In this document: positions 38,281 to 48,614 of the stretch, piece by piece | Layout of the letters: each line of letters opens with the position of its first letter | Position numbering within the stretch: the stretch's first letter is position 1 | DNA from: Selaginella tamariscina | Lineage: Eukaryota; Streptophyta; Lycopodiopsida; Selaginellales; Selaginellaceae | DNA length: 64,000 bases | Direction of reading: 5' to 3' | NCBI GenBank assembly: GCA_003024785.1 | Contig: PUQB01000007.1 | Span: forward strand, 1,280,168 to 1,344,167 | Position numbers and translations under genes: made by a program | Notes under the pieces: model-generated | The model's input: only the letters and a program-made list of their open reading frames with translations | Told to the model about the DNA's origin: nothing | The model's database searches: none

Positions 38281-38790
38281 GAAGAACAGAGTGAAAGAAT
38301 GCAACTTAAACATTAAAAAGCAGAAAGACACGTGGCACAATATAAGCTTTCCGATGGTCAATTAGCGATGACCGTCAGATACGGGGGAATTCTGGCCGTT
38401 GGTTAGATCCAGTCCCAGTTCGAATCCCATCCAAGTGGATTTCATAAATAGTTGCATTTTCAAATGGGGAAAAGTGGCGCAGAAAGGCTTTCTGACCATT
38501 ATTCGCCCCCTGAGATCACATATACTGTGACAAAGTACTACAAATCAAAAACTGGTATATTCCCTACGTGTGCATCTCAATCCCGTGATATGCATTCATG
38601 CATTTTGTATTCTTAATAACCTTAAGAATCAAGCAAATGTATATGTACATGTGTGTACATATATTTATACACATGTACATACATACACATGAGAATGAAC
38701 ACACACACACACACACGCCGCATGTAAGGAATGCAGAATTATGGAAAGACATTATTCTTCACTTTAAAGTCCTGTTGGCAAGTAGTTGAA
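38281..38790. other. Spacer between the coiled-coil gene and the NPH3 promoter
   Basis: No supported gene. It contains GTTCGAATCCC near 38,418, which resembles a tRNA B box without the rest of a tRNA, and CA/TG microsatellites at 38,640-38,715. Confidence 0.45.
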
Positions 38791-39909
38791 TCACTGTCTA
38801 CCCAGACTGTACTTCTCTAACTCTGTCTGCTGTTCTTCAGCATTATAAAAAAATTCTAAACCTGCGTGCTTTTTATATGTGTGTATAACAGAGCCGTAGC
38901 CTAATTGTAGCATATACAGGCATATTCCATGTATAGAAAAGTATATACTTAAGAATATACATATATGGTTTACCTTGCAAAAGTTGCTTTTAACTCCACC
39001 ATATGCAGCTCAAAAACCTGTGCACAACACATGCATACCACACACACACACACACACTTGCACAGGGAGCTTGTTTTACTCAGCAACTATGTTACAATGA
39101 AACTGATGTAAGCAAGTTTCACACACACACACACACACACACAATACATGTGAAGGTGATGTACAGATAATAAAAAATATAAAAAGTTACATGACTTGTA
39201 AATATCTCCTAACCTCTATGAGGCTTACCTTTCATTGTATCAATAATCGCCTTGAAGACTTGTATCTCGGAATCCTTCTTTGCAAGCTCTTCCTGCTTCA
39301 TGCGCAACTCCTCCATGTGCAACTTAAAAACCTCTGTACACACACGCGCACGTTTAGAACCAATTGTGTAAAATGATGCACTACTATATAGAGCTTACGT
39401 GTTGTATTTTCCAACTCTTGCAACACTTCCTGGCAATGTACCTCCGCAGCACGCTGTAAAGCTTCAGCTTGTTTCTTCTCAGCTCGAGTTTGACGTGCTG
39501 CAGCTATGGCTGCATCCAGTTCTTTCTCCAGCGCCCGTATCCTCCTCTCCTGACTCTAATACCATACGTTTGCACAACATACACATATCTATATGAGATG
39601 TGTGTGCATCTAAAATGTGTTATAGTTCATAATATGTCATGTATGTATATCTTGCACATTTATGTGTAGTGTGAGAGAGAGAAAGAGGAGAGATAAACTT
39701 ACGACGGTGTTCCGGGCATGACGAGCATTGGAAGCAGCATGGCCAAAAGCGTCCTCATCCTGATATACAGCCTTTTGCAACAGCATTTTCTGCAGCGAAT
39801 CCATGGCCTCGCCCATCTGCGTAAGATTGCTCATTGCAGCTGTCCATCTCTCCGATCCAGCGCCAGCATCCGTATTCTGCCGCTGCACCAAGCTCCCTTC
39901 CTCTCCCAT
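38791..39909 (-). CDS. Small coiled-coil protein, function unknown
   Basis: Four exons splice in phase: 39,703-39,909, 39,399-39,555, 39,229-39,333 and 38,791-38,861. They give 179 residues with no frame break. The N-terminus is MGEEGSLVQRQ. From about residue 25 the protein is almost all heptad-like helix: LTQMGEAMDSLQKMLLQK, RIRALEKELDAAIAAARQT, EKKQAEALQRAAE, MEELRMKQEELAKKDSEIQ, ending EEQQTELEKYS. I do not recognise a family. A further candidate exon at about 38,970-39,018 (VFELHMVELKA) resembles the start of the 39.3-kb exon but would bring an early stop in this phase, so it is best read as skipped. The start lies 16 bp from the stop of the PPR gene upstream, with TTAGGGTTC between. Confidence 0.75.
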
Positions 39910-39925
39910 TTCGTAAGAACCCTAA

Positions 39926-42195
39926 CTAGGGCTCCTCATAATTCATGGACCCTATTTCATCCTGTGATGCTCCTGCAACTATGTTGGAAAGGAGAATGTG
40001 CGAGCCCGTGTACTTCGGGTTGAGCTTAGCAGCATTTGCAGCTGCTCGAGCACCACGTTCAACGTCCCCATGAAGCTTGCAGGAGCCCAGTAGCGTATGC
40101 CAGGCAACGAAATCCGGCTGGAAAGGCATAGAATGTATGAGCTCCTCGGCACTGGGAACGAAACCTGCTCGACCGAGCCCATCAATCATGCACTTGTAGT
40201 GGTCACACCACGGGTCGAGGTAGTGATCCTGGACCATGGATCGAAACAGCATTCTTCCCTGTTCTAGCAGTCCTCCGTGACTGCATGCATTGAGTATGCT
40301 CACGTATGTCACCTTGTCAGGCTGCATTCCATCGAGGTGCATCCTCTCGTACAGCTCGATGGCTGCCCGGCTGTGTCCGTGATACGCGTACCCCGAGATG
40401 AGTGAACTCCACGAGATTGTATCTCTCACCTTCATTGCCAGGAAGAACATTCCTTGCTTGGGCGAGAGCCCCGCACCGTGCGTACATACTCACCAGGGCG
40501 TTACCCACCACGATGTTTGTCTTGAAAACATCTGGGTTGCTCAACTTTACGCGTTCATGTAAAACTCTGCCTTCCGCAAGCTTCCCAAGCCCGGCATATG
40601 CAGTGAAAAGTACTACACTCATGATTCCGTCCGGTTCAATCTCTGCATCCATCCTACGGTAGAGTTCGATAACTTCTCGCTCCTGGCCATGCTGCAGATA
40701 ACAACCCATGATCACATTCCATGACACAATGTTCTTCATCTTGATGCTGTCGAACACGGCCCTTGCGTCCTCGATGCTGCCACATCTGGAGTACATGTGA
40801 ATCATTGCATTCAAGATGTGGATATCTGGCTTCTGACTAGTGATCTCCAGCTGAAGCTTTCTTGCCTCGTGTATGTTACCGAGCAAGGAACAAGCATACA
40901 CTACATTGAGGAGTGCAACACTATCTGGTGCAACGGAGCTGGCCACCATTCTCCTGTAAAGCTCGAGGGCCTTTGCTCCGTCTCCATGGTAAGTGTAGGC
41001 AGTGAGCATGGCTGTCCATGATACGACATTCTTTCCAGTGATCTTGTCAAACAGGCACCCGGCAGTTTCGAGGTCTCCACACTTGGCATATGCAGCAAGC
41101 AGAGAGTTTTTCACACTGAGATCCAGATGGAAGCGTGCAGAGTCCACTTGAGAGTGTACGAGCTTGCATGTCTTCAGGCAACCGAGACCCGAACAAGCAG
41201 CAAGTAGCCCCAGAAACGTAACATTGTCAGGCTTGATGCCTTCCAGGTTCATATTATGAAAGAGCACTACAGCATCCAGAAACCTCCCGTTCTGTGCGAG
41301 TGCATTGATCGTGCTGTTCCATGAAACCGTGTCACGGATGTCCATGGAGTTGAAGACGATTAATGCTTCGTCAGGCTCCCCACATTTCGCATACATTGCA
41401 AGCAGTGCATTCTGAACCTGCAGATCCTTATCCAGGCCTCTGGAAATTATGTATTTGTGAATCTCCTGTCCGTTGCTGAGAGAGTCCTGACCAGAACATG
41501 CACCCAAGACTGCCATCAAGGTGACGGAATTCGGTCGGACGTGAGCCGACTGCATCCTCTGGAAGATATCCACTGCCTCAGTGCTATACCCATTCTGGGC
41601 ATATGCAGAAACCATCGTTGTCCATGCAACCACGTCCTTGTGCTGCATTTCCTCGAACACTTCTCTCGCCTTCTGAAGAGCTCCGCACTTGGCATACATG
41701 TTGACAATAGCTGTTCCCACAAAGACACTCTTGAGAAGCTCTGACAGCCGTTGATCTCGAGTGGATCGACTCTCCTAGAGCCAGATCTCTTACACCGGAG
41801 CACGCCGCAAGGCTGCTTACAAATGCAGTCTCGTTGGGCTGTAGATCCATTCTCTTGTAGAGCTCGAGCGCCTCATGCAGATGCCCAGTCTGGGCATATG
41901 CAGCGATCATGGAACTCCACGAGACAACGTCCTTTCTCGGCATGACATCGAAGACTCCACGGGCGTCGCTGATGCGATTGCCACATTTTCTATACATTTG
42001 GATGAGGAGATTACCGAGGTGTATGCTTTGCTGCAGATGGCCGCTCTTGGCAATGTGGGCGTGCACGCACCTCCCGTCTGCGAGTGACGACGAGCTGCTG
42101 CATCTCCTGAGAAGCGATGCGTACACTGCAGTAGATGCGATCGGCAGCTGCTCCAATACTTCCTGCACGGCAGGCAGTTTCTTCTTGCTCATCAA
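39926..42195 (-). CDS. PPR protein (PLS type), no DYW domain seen
   Basis: Pentatricopeptide repeat protein, predicted to bind organellar RNA with about one repeat per base. It is intronless, starts MMSKKKLPAVQEVLEQ (42,195) and is about 755 residues long. More than ten repeats are visible: AYAQTGHLHEALELYKRM, MYAKCGALQKAREVFEEM, NALLAMYAKCGEPDEALIVF, MYSRCGSIEDARAVFDSI and others. It ends after a GACKLHGDVERGA-like E1 stretch (GSCKLHGDVERGARAA), with no E2 or DYW. The frame slips near 41,733-41,745 and near 40,448-40,455; neither looks like a simple G/C-run loss. TTTAGGGTTTTTG immediately precedes the ATG. It could be a recent pseudogene or a functional gene with errors. Confidence 0.8.
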
Positions 42196-42255
42196 AAACC
42201 CTAAAACACAGTAATTAAGTAGAGATTATATATAAACCGCCAAAATATATTAAAA

Positions 42256-43115
42256 CTAATTCAAAAACTTTCTCCAATCAGAGTCTTCATCTTTTTCGAG
42301 TTGCGCCTCGAGGTAAGCAGTGGGTTCTGGCTGCACAATGTCACATATGAATAGCTCTCCTTGATCTTCTAACTGCACGTTGTTAGAATCCGAACATGGC
42401 TGATCCGGCTGATGAATCTTCTTCGTGTTCTTCGATCTCTGCTCAATCGATTTTTTACACACCTTCTTCTTCACGCTCTCATCAAGACTCTTTCTTTCTA
42501 TAGAGTCTGCACATGCGGACCATTCTGTGTTCTCGTTTAGAACGAACTCGACCATTTTGTATGTATAACCGTCGTTCAGCCGACTGTACGTCCTGTACAT
42601 CTTCTCTGCGTGCTCCAGCTCCATTTCTACTGCTGGTCCCTGCTGTTTCCAGAAGAAACCACGAGCTGTTGTGTTTATCCTTCGGTTCGAGATGATCCTC
42701 CTTTGCAGATTCACTATAATGTATGCTTCCTTGCGATCTAACCATGAGAAATGCGATCAATACTTTTAACGTATATTAACCGTATAAACGAGATGTACAA
42801 GCATATCATATAGAAATACATCCAAATATTGTAGAACAGAACAGATGCTTACATCAATCATACCAAACAAGCTGTTCAACACATACACATACACATAACA
42901 TACCAAAATACATACGCAGGTTAAGTGCAAAACACACAGGATGTATGTATACTTGTTGCCTTACTTGGAGGGAGCACTTCCCAAGGATACTTCTGGTAAA
43001 AGTCGGGAACTACCTCAATGTTCTCTTGAACTCGTGACTGTACCCATTTTCTCAGTGCATCTATTATCTCATCCTCAGTTAAATCAAGAGCCTGCATAAG
43101 AATATTAAATATGCA

Positions 43116-43151
<36 letters not shown>

Positions 43152-43313
43152 GCACGCACGCACAGACAAACACACACACACGCAGAGCTAGAAGCACATT
43201 TCAGACAACAACACAGACAAACACACACACACGCAGAGCTAGAAGCACATTTCAGACAACAAACAAAATGAAATACATCTGAGCCTGGACACAGTTATCA
43301 TCAGCATTACCAT
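42256..43313 (-). CDS. Divergent NAC-like protein
   Basis: Three exons join in frame without a break: 43,311-43,313 (the ATG alone), 42,965-43,091 and 42,256-42,737, giving 203 residues. Similarity to the plant NAC DNA-binding domain by motif order: LTEDEIIDALRKWV (subdomain A, TDEELI...), IEVVPDFYQKYPWEVLP (subdomain B), NRKEAYIIV and ISNRRINTTARGFFWKQQG (C/D, ...SNR.T..GYWK.TG) and GYTYKMVEFVLNE (E, WVMHEYRL). The usual LPPGFRFHP start is absent. The C-terminus is acidic and ends DSDWRKFLN, plausible as an activation region. NAC factors act in the nucleus. The one-codon start exon and the missing N-terminal signature make the call moderate. Confidence 0.6.
43154..43262 (-). repeat. Tandem repeat of about 53 bp x 2 in NAC-like intron 1
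   Basis: The unit ACAGACAAACACACACACACG plus CAGAGCTAGAAGCACATTTC occurs twice in direct succession inside intron 1 (43,092-43,310), preceded by a (CT)n(CA)n tract. The copies are nearly identical. Confidence 0.85.
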
Positions 43314-44910
43314 AGTGAAGGAATCTGCAGAGCCGAGAACAAAGCCTTCCTTTTAAACTCAAGCCTGCATTATTAATTAAGCTTTGAAACTCGAATCCGT
43401 ACAAAACCCTCACGTTTTGCGCGGGATGGATATACTTAGTTTAATCTCATAATAAATGTAACTTATTTACTGTAATTTTATGAATATGACCTTGTTTATA
43501 ATCGAACCTTAAAGCTGTTATCCAATACAGAAGAGTATTATTCACACATATGTGTGTATGTACCCGCTTACATATTAAATTTGAATATTCTTAGGATATA
43601 CTATCAATATTTAACCTTAAAGTCATTAAGGTTGAAAAACATTTATTGAGAGAATATACCTAAAGGTAATCTTTTTGACGTATATTTCTTTTTATATAGA
43701 TCTTACATTCTTATTTTAAACTAATTAACAAGAATATTTAAATATTAAATCATTTAGTAAATCTGGGCAAAAGAAAAAAGAAAAAAAAAGCTGATATATA
43801 ACTGACCAAAACATAACATACACATGGATTTATGTATAAGAACATATAAATATTATTATTTAAACATATATAGTATTTGCATTGTAAGCAGTCTAGTAAC
43901 TATATTATATATAAATATGTATATAAAATTAATTAGGTATTATAATTATAGTAAAATAAATTGTTAAGTTTAAGAATTAATTATAAATATAAATAACTTA
44001 TTCTAATACAAATATATGCATTACATATATGAATTACTTGTTTATATATTTCAATTTTTATGAATAATATCTAAGACATAACTTACTAATTTAAATATAG
44101 TTTTAAGATATATATACTATACTAATGATGTCATAATTTAAAACATATGCATGTGTGTATGTATTTAACGTCTTGATCAACGATATAAATAATCCTGACA
44201 CACTTAGCTGTTACAATAATTCAGTAATTCAAATGTGAATTAATCTTTTTGTAATTATCCTTCTTTTAAAATAAAATTTCAAAGTAAAATTAAATCTAAC
44301 TCATCCAATTAAAAAGATTGAAATTCTCATTAATATCTTATACTTTTTAACAATTTTTATTTTTGAAAATATTCAATTAAATTCCGCTAAAATATAAAAT
44401 ATGTATATATGCAATGAATATTCGTACCCTAAATCAAATCATTATAACTGTATTATATAACACTTAACATTAATGAATATTAATGAGGCTTGTATCTGCG
44501 ATAATAATATAATATACCCTTTAACTATGCAAGCTAAACAAAAATGCTTCTAAGTTAAGTGAAGGTATATATATTCTTAAAATAAAAATGAACATATTTA
44601 GATTTTAGTCATATAAATAATTAACCTATAATAATAGAAATTAGTGTAAATAAAAATAAATTAGAAAACGGAACTCGATTTTAAAGTAGAATTCATGATG
44701 TAAATTTGTCAAATTTAATTTAAATTAGATATAAAAGTTAAACCATAGTATATAAATAGAAAAATATAATAGGACCTGAACAATGGTGGTGACATGCACC
44801 ACCTTGTTGATTTTAATAGCAGATGTCCACTATAATCAAAATGCCAAGTGTCCATTTCACACTGCTCTTTTAAGCGCCTCCTCCACTCAAGTTTGATATC
44901 AGAAGGAAAA
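43314..44910. other. AT-rich spacer
   Basis: No supported gene. The left end is the NAC-like promoter or leader. Most of the remainder is more than 75% AT by eye with scattered TATA tracts. The right 150 bp is the promoter and leader of the small secreted protein at 44,911. Confidence 0.5.
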
Positions 44911-45225
44911 ATGGGCAAAATAAGATCCATTGTGCTACTAACATTATTAATCCTGTGTGATTACAGCTACGGTAGTAGCAAGTGCGATCGCGGCAAGATC
45001 TCGAGCGTGGCGTGTGAGTGCTCCAATAAGATTGTCACTGCTCTCCAGCCACTCTACACCCAGGACAAGTACCAGGTTTTCTCTAATCTCAGAAACAATG
45101 TGCTTCCAGAGTGTTGCTCTAAACTCGGTGCGTATTCCTCGTCTTGCCTCTGTAAGCATCTCGGTCTCCACGGTGGCATAAATATCACCAGGCTTGTCCC
45201 TTTGTGCAACAAATTCCATTGCTAA
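44911..45225 (+). CDS. Small secreted cysteine-rich protein, lipid-transfer-like
   Basis: 104 residues from ATG 44,911, chosen because it begins a clean signal peptide (MGKIRSIVLLTLLILC, cleavage likely near SYGSS). The mature part has nine cysteines arranged C, C-x-C, CC, C-x-C, C, C. The CCSKLGAYSSSCLC block and final PLCN..HC resemble the eight-cysteine motif of plant nsLTP/2S albumin-type proteins (CC ... CxC ... C ... C). The spacing from the second cysteine to CC is longer than in typical nsLTPs, and one cysteine is extra. A longer in-frame start at 44,848 would bury the signal peptide and is less likely. It is single-exon and intact, probably extracellular; the ligand is unknown. Confidence 0.65.
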   Translation: MGKIRSIVLLTLLILCDYSYGSSKCDRGKISSVACECSNKIVTALQPLYTQDKYQVFSNLRNNVLPECCSKLGAYSSSCLCKHLGLHGGINITRLVPLCNKFHC

Positions 45226-46045
45226 TATGTAATGGTATGCTTCTATAATAATAATATCACTGCTATAATAACAAGTGTTACACATACTGGATAAGAAAGA
45301 TAAATAACAGACTGAAAATTAATTAAATCATTTTATTCGTTTTACAGTATATCCAGATCTTTAAGATTAATGCATTTCATCTTGATATATATTAATCAAG
45401 GTTTAATTAATTATTAAGGAGGGGATGCATTCTCGGACCAGCTCCACGCACCTATATACATATGCACATTCAGATGTATAGCATATATATTCTCTGCGTA
45501 TGTGTGTGATGTGTTTATATACATGCCCATGAGTGTATCTATATAAGCATACATTATTATAGACTTCTATATTCATATACATTTTTAAGTATTATTATCA
45601 GTGAAGTACTTATAAGTGTATGGTACCTACATACATAGCATGTCTCTCTCTCTCTAGCATTATTATTTATGTGGACCATAAGAAGTTATCTAAGATATAA
45701 ACCTTAAATCATGAAGAGTATATAAACCCATGCATTCATGGTGGGTAGGATTAAGGCCCCAAGGGTATCCCCTAGTCTGAATCCCACGCACAAGGCAGTC
45801 GTGAGTCCACCAGCACTGTGTAATATTGAGTATGCCAAGAATATGCTCGTATTGGACATCTTAAAATATGCACAAAAGAATATATAAAGAGCATATGTAT
45901 ACGATATATACGTATTCACATACAATATCTATTATAATGCATATAGCAATGATACACAAACCTTTGTTCATATATAGGAGTATATAAACACACACACTCT
46001 CTCTCTTTCACACTTACACACCATAGCAATTTGTAAGTACGAACC
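45226..46045. other. Spacer, convergent 3' ends
   Basis: No supported gene. It lies between the stop of the secreted protein (+) and the stop of the VMA12-like gene (-). TA/GT-rich, with a CTCTCT tract at about 45,645-45,658. The short minus-strand frame at 45,704-45,925 has no features. Confidence 0.5.
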
Positions 46046-46472
46046 TTATTGCCTTTTCTTCTTAGTGTCAAGATTGCCGTGTCTAGGCCTGGTTTTCCTC
46101 TTAAACCTCGAGGAGTTTTGCCGCTGGTGATCACGAACTATGAACAATGTCGTCTCCAAGATCATCCCAGCAAACAATCCCAACAGCCCACCAACCACAT
46201 GCTGTTCACACATAAGTTATAATCGTGTGCGTGCGCGTGCGCACTATAATAAATACGGTGTGATGTATACTTGTAGCATACTATACAATATTATACATCT
46301 ATATCTTAATTGAAGTATGGCTTAAGGCGGAGAGAGAAAGAGAGAGCGCTTACAAGAACAGGTGTGTGCTGGAATTGCGACCTGAAGAAAGCAAATCCCA
46401 GTAAAAATCCCGTGAACATCGTTACGATTACATGGAGCCCTGCATAGAATGTAAATAGATGATAAAGCAGTA

Positions 46473-46560
<88 letters not shown>

Positions 46561-47451
46561 AGTACACAATGTATGTATATATATCACAAGCGTTTGAAGA
46601 TTAAGTATTATAAACAATATAAACTTACCAAATCCAAGTTGATCTTGTAGGTGGAAAACGGAACTACATCTTCTGTTTCCTTCACTACGTCCTTCACAAG
46701 CTCCTTATATGCTTTCCGATCAGCCAGTTCTTGTAGCTTTTGTAGCCTCTCCTGCAACTCCTTGCTCTACAAAATGACCATCATATATCTATATAGACAC
46801 ACCCATATATGTATGTCTGTAGGTGTATATACAAGCGCACGCACCACACGTATGTAACAACCTTTTCTCTTGGCTTCGGCTTTGGAAACGCAAATGTGCT
46901 ACCCGCAAGAAGCTCATAAAAACTGGGTCTTTTCAGGAGGCATTTTGCTCCATAAATCCTTGACTAGTGAATAAGGTACAATATCGGCATCTCTGTAATG
47001 CACTGCATCTTTATATGAACAAGCAGCATTAATGAACTCCCGAATCTTATCAGTCGTGTGGAAAAGCAATCCGGTCTGCTCACTAAAAGAGATGGAAACT
47101 TTCAGACAGCATTCTCTCTGCTCTCAAACACACATAAATCCCGTCTTGTAAAATTTCTGTGTATGTTTCTAGGTGTGACCTCGGGTTTATGCTTATATGT
47201 TGGCTTTGCTATATATATATATATATATATACTTATTCTGCGTTATATAGTCATTATGTTGTTGAGCTTTCCACTCTCATGTATAACTTTGGAATTACGG
47301 TTTATCTTAGATTTTCTGCTTATACACACACACACCACATACATACATGTGTGTGTGTAATGTATGTAAGTATGTGCGTGCGTGCTGCGTACTGAGTTCC
47401 GTTTTCTCAGTTATATCCTTATGAATATCACAAATATACACACCTTGACAT
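46046..47451 (-). CDS. VMA12: V-ATPase assembly factor, VMA12/TMEM199 family
   Basis: ER membrane factor needed to assemble the V0 sector of the vacuolar H+-ATPase. Five exons: 47,444-47,451, 46,862-47,082, 46,629-46,766, 46,354-46,439, 46,046-46,201, about 202 residues. Order: EQTGLLFHTTDKIREF, VPYSLVKDLWSKMPPE, RPSFYELLAGSTF, a coiled stretch (LQERLQKLQELADRKAYKEL), then the family core QLGFGLHVIVTMFTGFLLGF and HVVGGLLGLFAGMILETTLF (two membrane hairpin segments) and a basic tail (RFKRKTRPRH...KKKRQ) fitting ER retention. As written, frames slip near 46,930 (A run) and at 46,644 (one G short before DQLGFG), and the two shifts nearly cancel. The first coding exon holds only 8 nt. Head to head with the gene at 47,582. 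Confidence 0.88.
46478..46560. repeat. Compound (CT)n(TA)n microsatellite in VMA12 intron 3
   Basis: About 55 bp of CT followed by about 28 bp of TA, inside the intron between 46,439 and 46,629. Confidence 0.95.
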
Positions 47452-47581
47452 GTTGAATTCACTGCAAATCTGCAAAGATCGCCATAGACCTAATTGATGA
47501 GCCCTAAGCAGAGCGTCTGCATTTTAGGGTTTTAAGATAAAACAAAATATCTGCAATAGAGAATTTAGGGTTGTTTTGGGC
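47452..47581. promoter_or_regulatory. Bidirectional promoter, 130 bp between two start codons
   Basis: Separates the ATG of the VMA12-like gene (minus, 47,451) from the ATG of the small membrane protein (plus, 47,582). It contains TTTTAGGGTTTTAAG (about 47,522) and TTTAGGGTT (about 47,564), telo-box-type elements common just upstream of plant start codons. No TATA box is obvious. Both leaders must fit in this space, so transcription initiation regions overlap. Confidence 0.7.
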
Positions 47582-48614
47582 ATGGCGAGTCTAGCCGCCA
47601 TTCCTTTGAAGGCGACGTGCGTGAGGCACATTTTGGGAAATCCTAGGAGGTATGGCTATTCATCTCCGGCAATGGCTCTTCAATGCGTGAAAATGCATCC
47701 AAAGACTCGTCGTCACGTCGTATCTCAGCTAAACGACTTTGCAAGAGGTAATTTAATGTATTTAATTGTAATGTTTTTTAATCGTTTCTTAATAGTGGCA
47801 ACTACTGTGACAAAACAATCAAGGATAGTCTGCAAGTTGGAGCGAAATTGGTGCCTGTGAGTATAGTATAACATATAGTTTAATGCTAGAATGCATAATA
47901 CCGCCCCCCCTAATTAATCGCTAATTTGGGGCGGTGCCCTAATTCCGCCCAACGTAGCCAGATGTGTATGTGTGTGTATAATCATTTTTTAAAATTAAAA
48001 GTTCATAATTAATCTCTAATGTGTGTGTGTGTCTATATATATATATATCATGCCCACGTGTATATTTCATCTTCGCTATACTTAGGGCACCCCATATTTG
48101 GGGGCGCCCCAAATTAGTGGGGGGGGGCGGTATTATACAGGTGACCCAGTTTAATTTTTGATTCCAGGAGTCCGTGCCTAGGCCAGTTGCACAAGCCATT
48201 GTAGCTGTTTTTGGCGCATTTGTGGCGTCATTCCTGTTCAGCTCGTTGTTATCTATTGCAACCTTTGTCCTGGTAAATATAATATACGATTCTGGGCGTG
48301 CTTATCAGCGTTGAAAACAACACCATATATAATTCATATTCTTACGCTATACTTACTGAACAAGTCATTCTCCATTATTGATTTTATCCTTATCGTTAGG
48401 AGCTTAAGTCCTACTGTAAGCCTTTATAATATTAGTTTTCTGATGTAATATCTAACGCAGTTTACAGTGTTCTATGTACTTTCCAAAACTTATCTAAAGC
48501 GGTCCATTTCCTTTTCAAACTGAGTCATGCTTCTACACACATGCACACGCACGCACACACAAGGCATTGATTTGAATTATGCAGGGTGTTGGTGGGATTG
48601 CTTACATTGCATAA
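47582..48614 (+). CDS. Small membrane protein, function unknown, probable organelle import signal
   Basis: Four exons (47,582-47,747, 47,796-47,856, 48,168-48,272, 48,585-48,614) with clean GT-AG junctions give about 120 residues. The N-terminus MASLAAIPLKATCVRHIL is basic and hydroxylated, like a transit peptide. The middle is RRHVVSQLNDFARVATT ... DSLQVGAKLVPESVPRP. The C-terminus is two adjoining hydrophobic segments (AIVAVFGAFVASFLFSSL, LSIATFVLGVGGIAYIA). One G appears missing at 47,823 (AAGG instead of AAGGG), without which exon 2 does not join exon 3 in frame. I do not recognise the family; a thylakoid or inner-membrane protein is plausible. Confidence 0.65.
47893..48138. mobile_element. 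MITE-like foldback inside intron 2
   Basis: The left end GCATAATACCGCCCC ... CTAATTTGGGGCGGTGCCCTA is matched by the inverted right end TAGGGCACCCC ... CCCCAAATTAG ... GCGGTATTATAC, arms of about 50 bp. GC-rich tips contrast with the AT-rich host intron, which it fills almost completely (intron 47,857-48,167). No coding capacity. Target duplication not clear. Confidence 0.75.

Noticed and set aside
38400-38460. tRNA-like B box GTTCGAATCCC, possible SINE or tRNA
   Set aside because: No matching acceptor stem, anticodon arm or convincing A box, and no poly-A or copies seen in the window.
46306-46617. Open frame with a long run of alternating Arg-Glu residues
   Set aside because: It is a translation of the (CT)n(TA)n microsatellite and VMA12 intron and exon sequence, not a separate gene.
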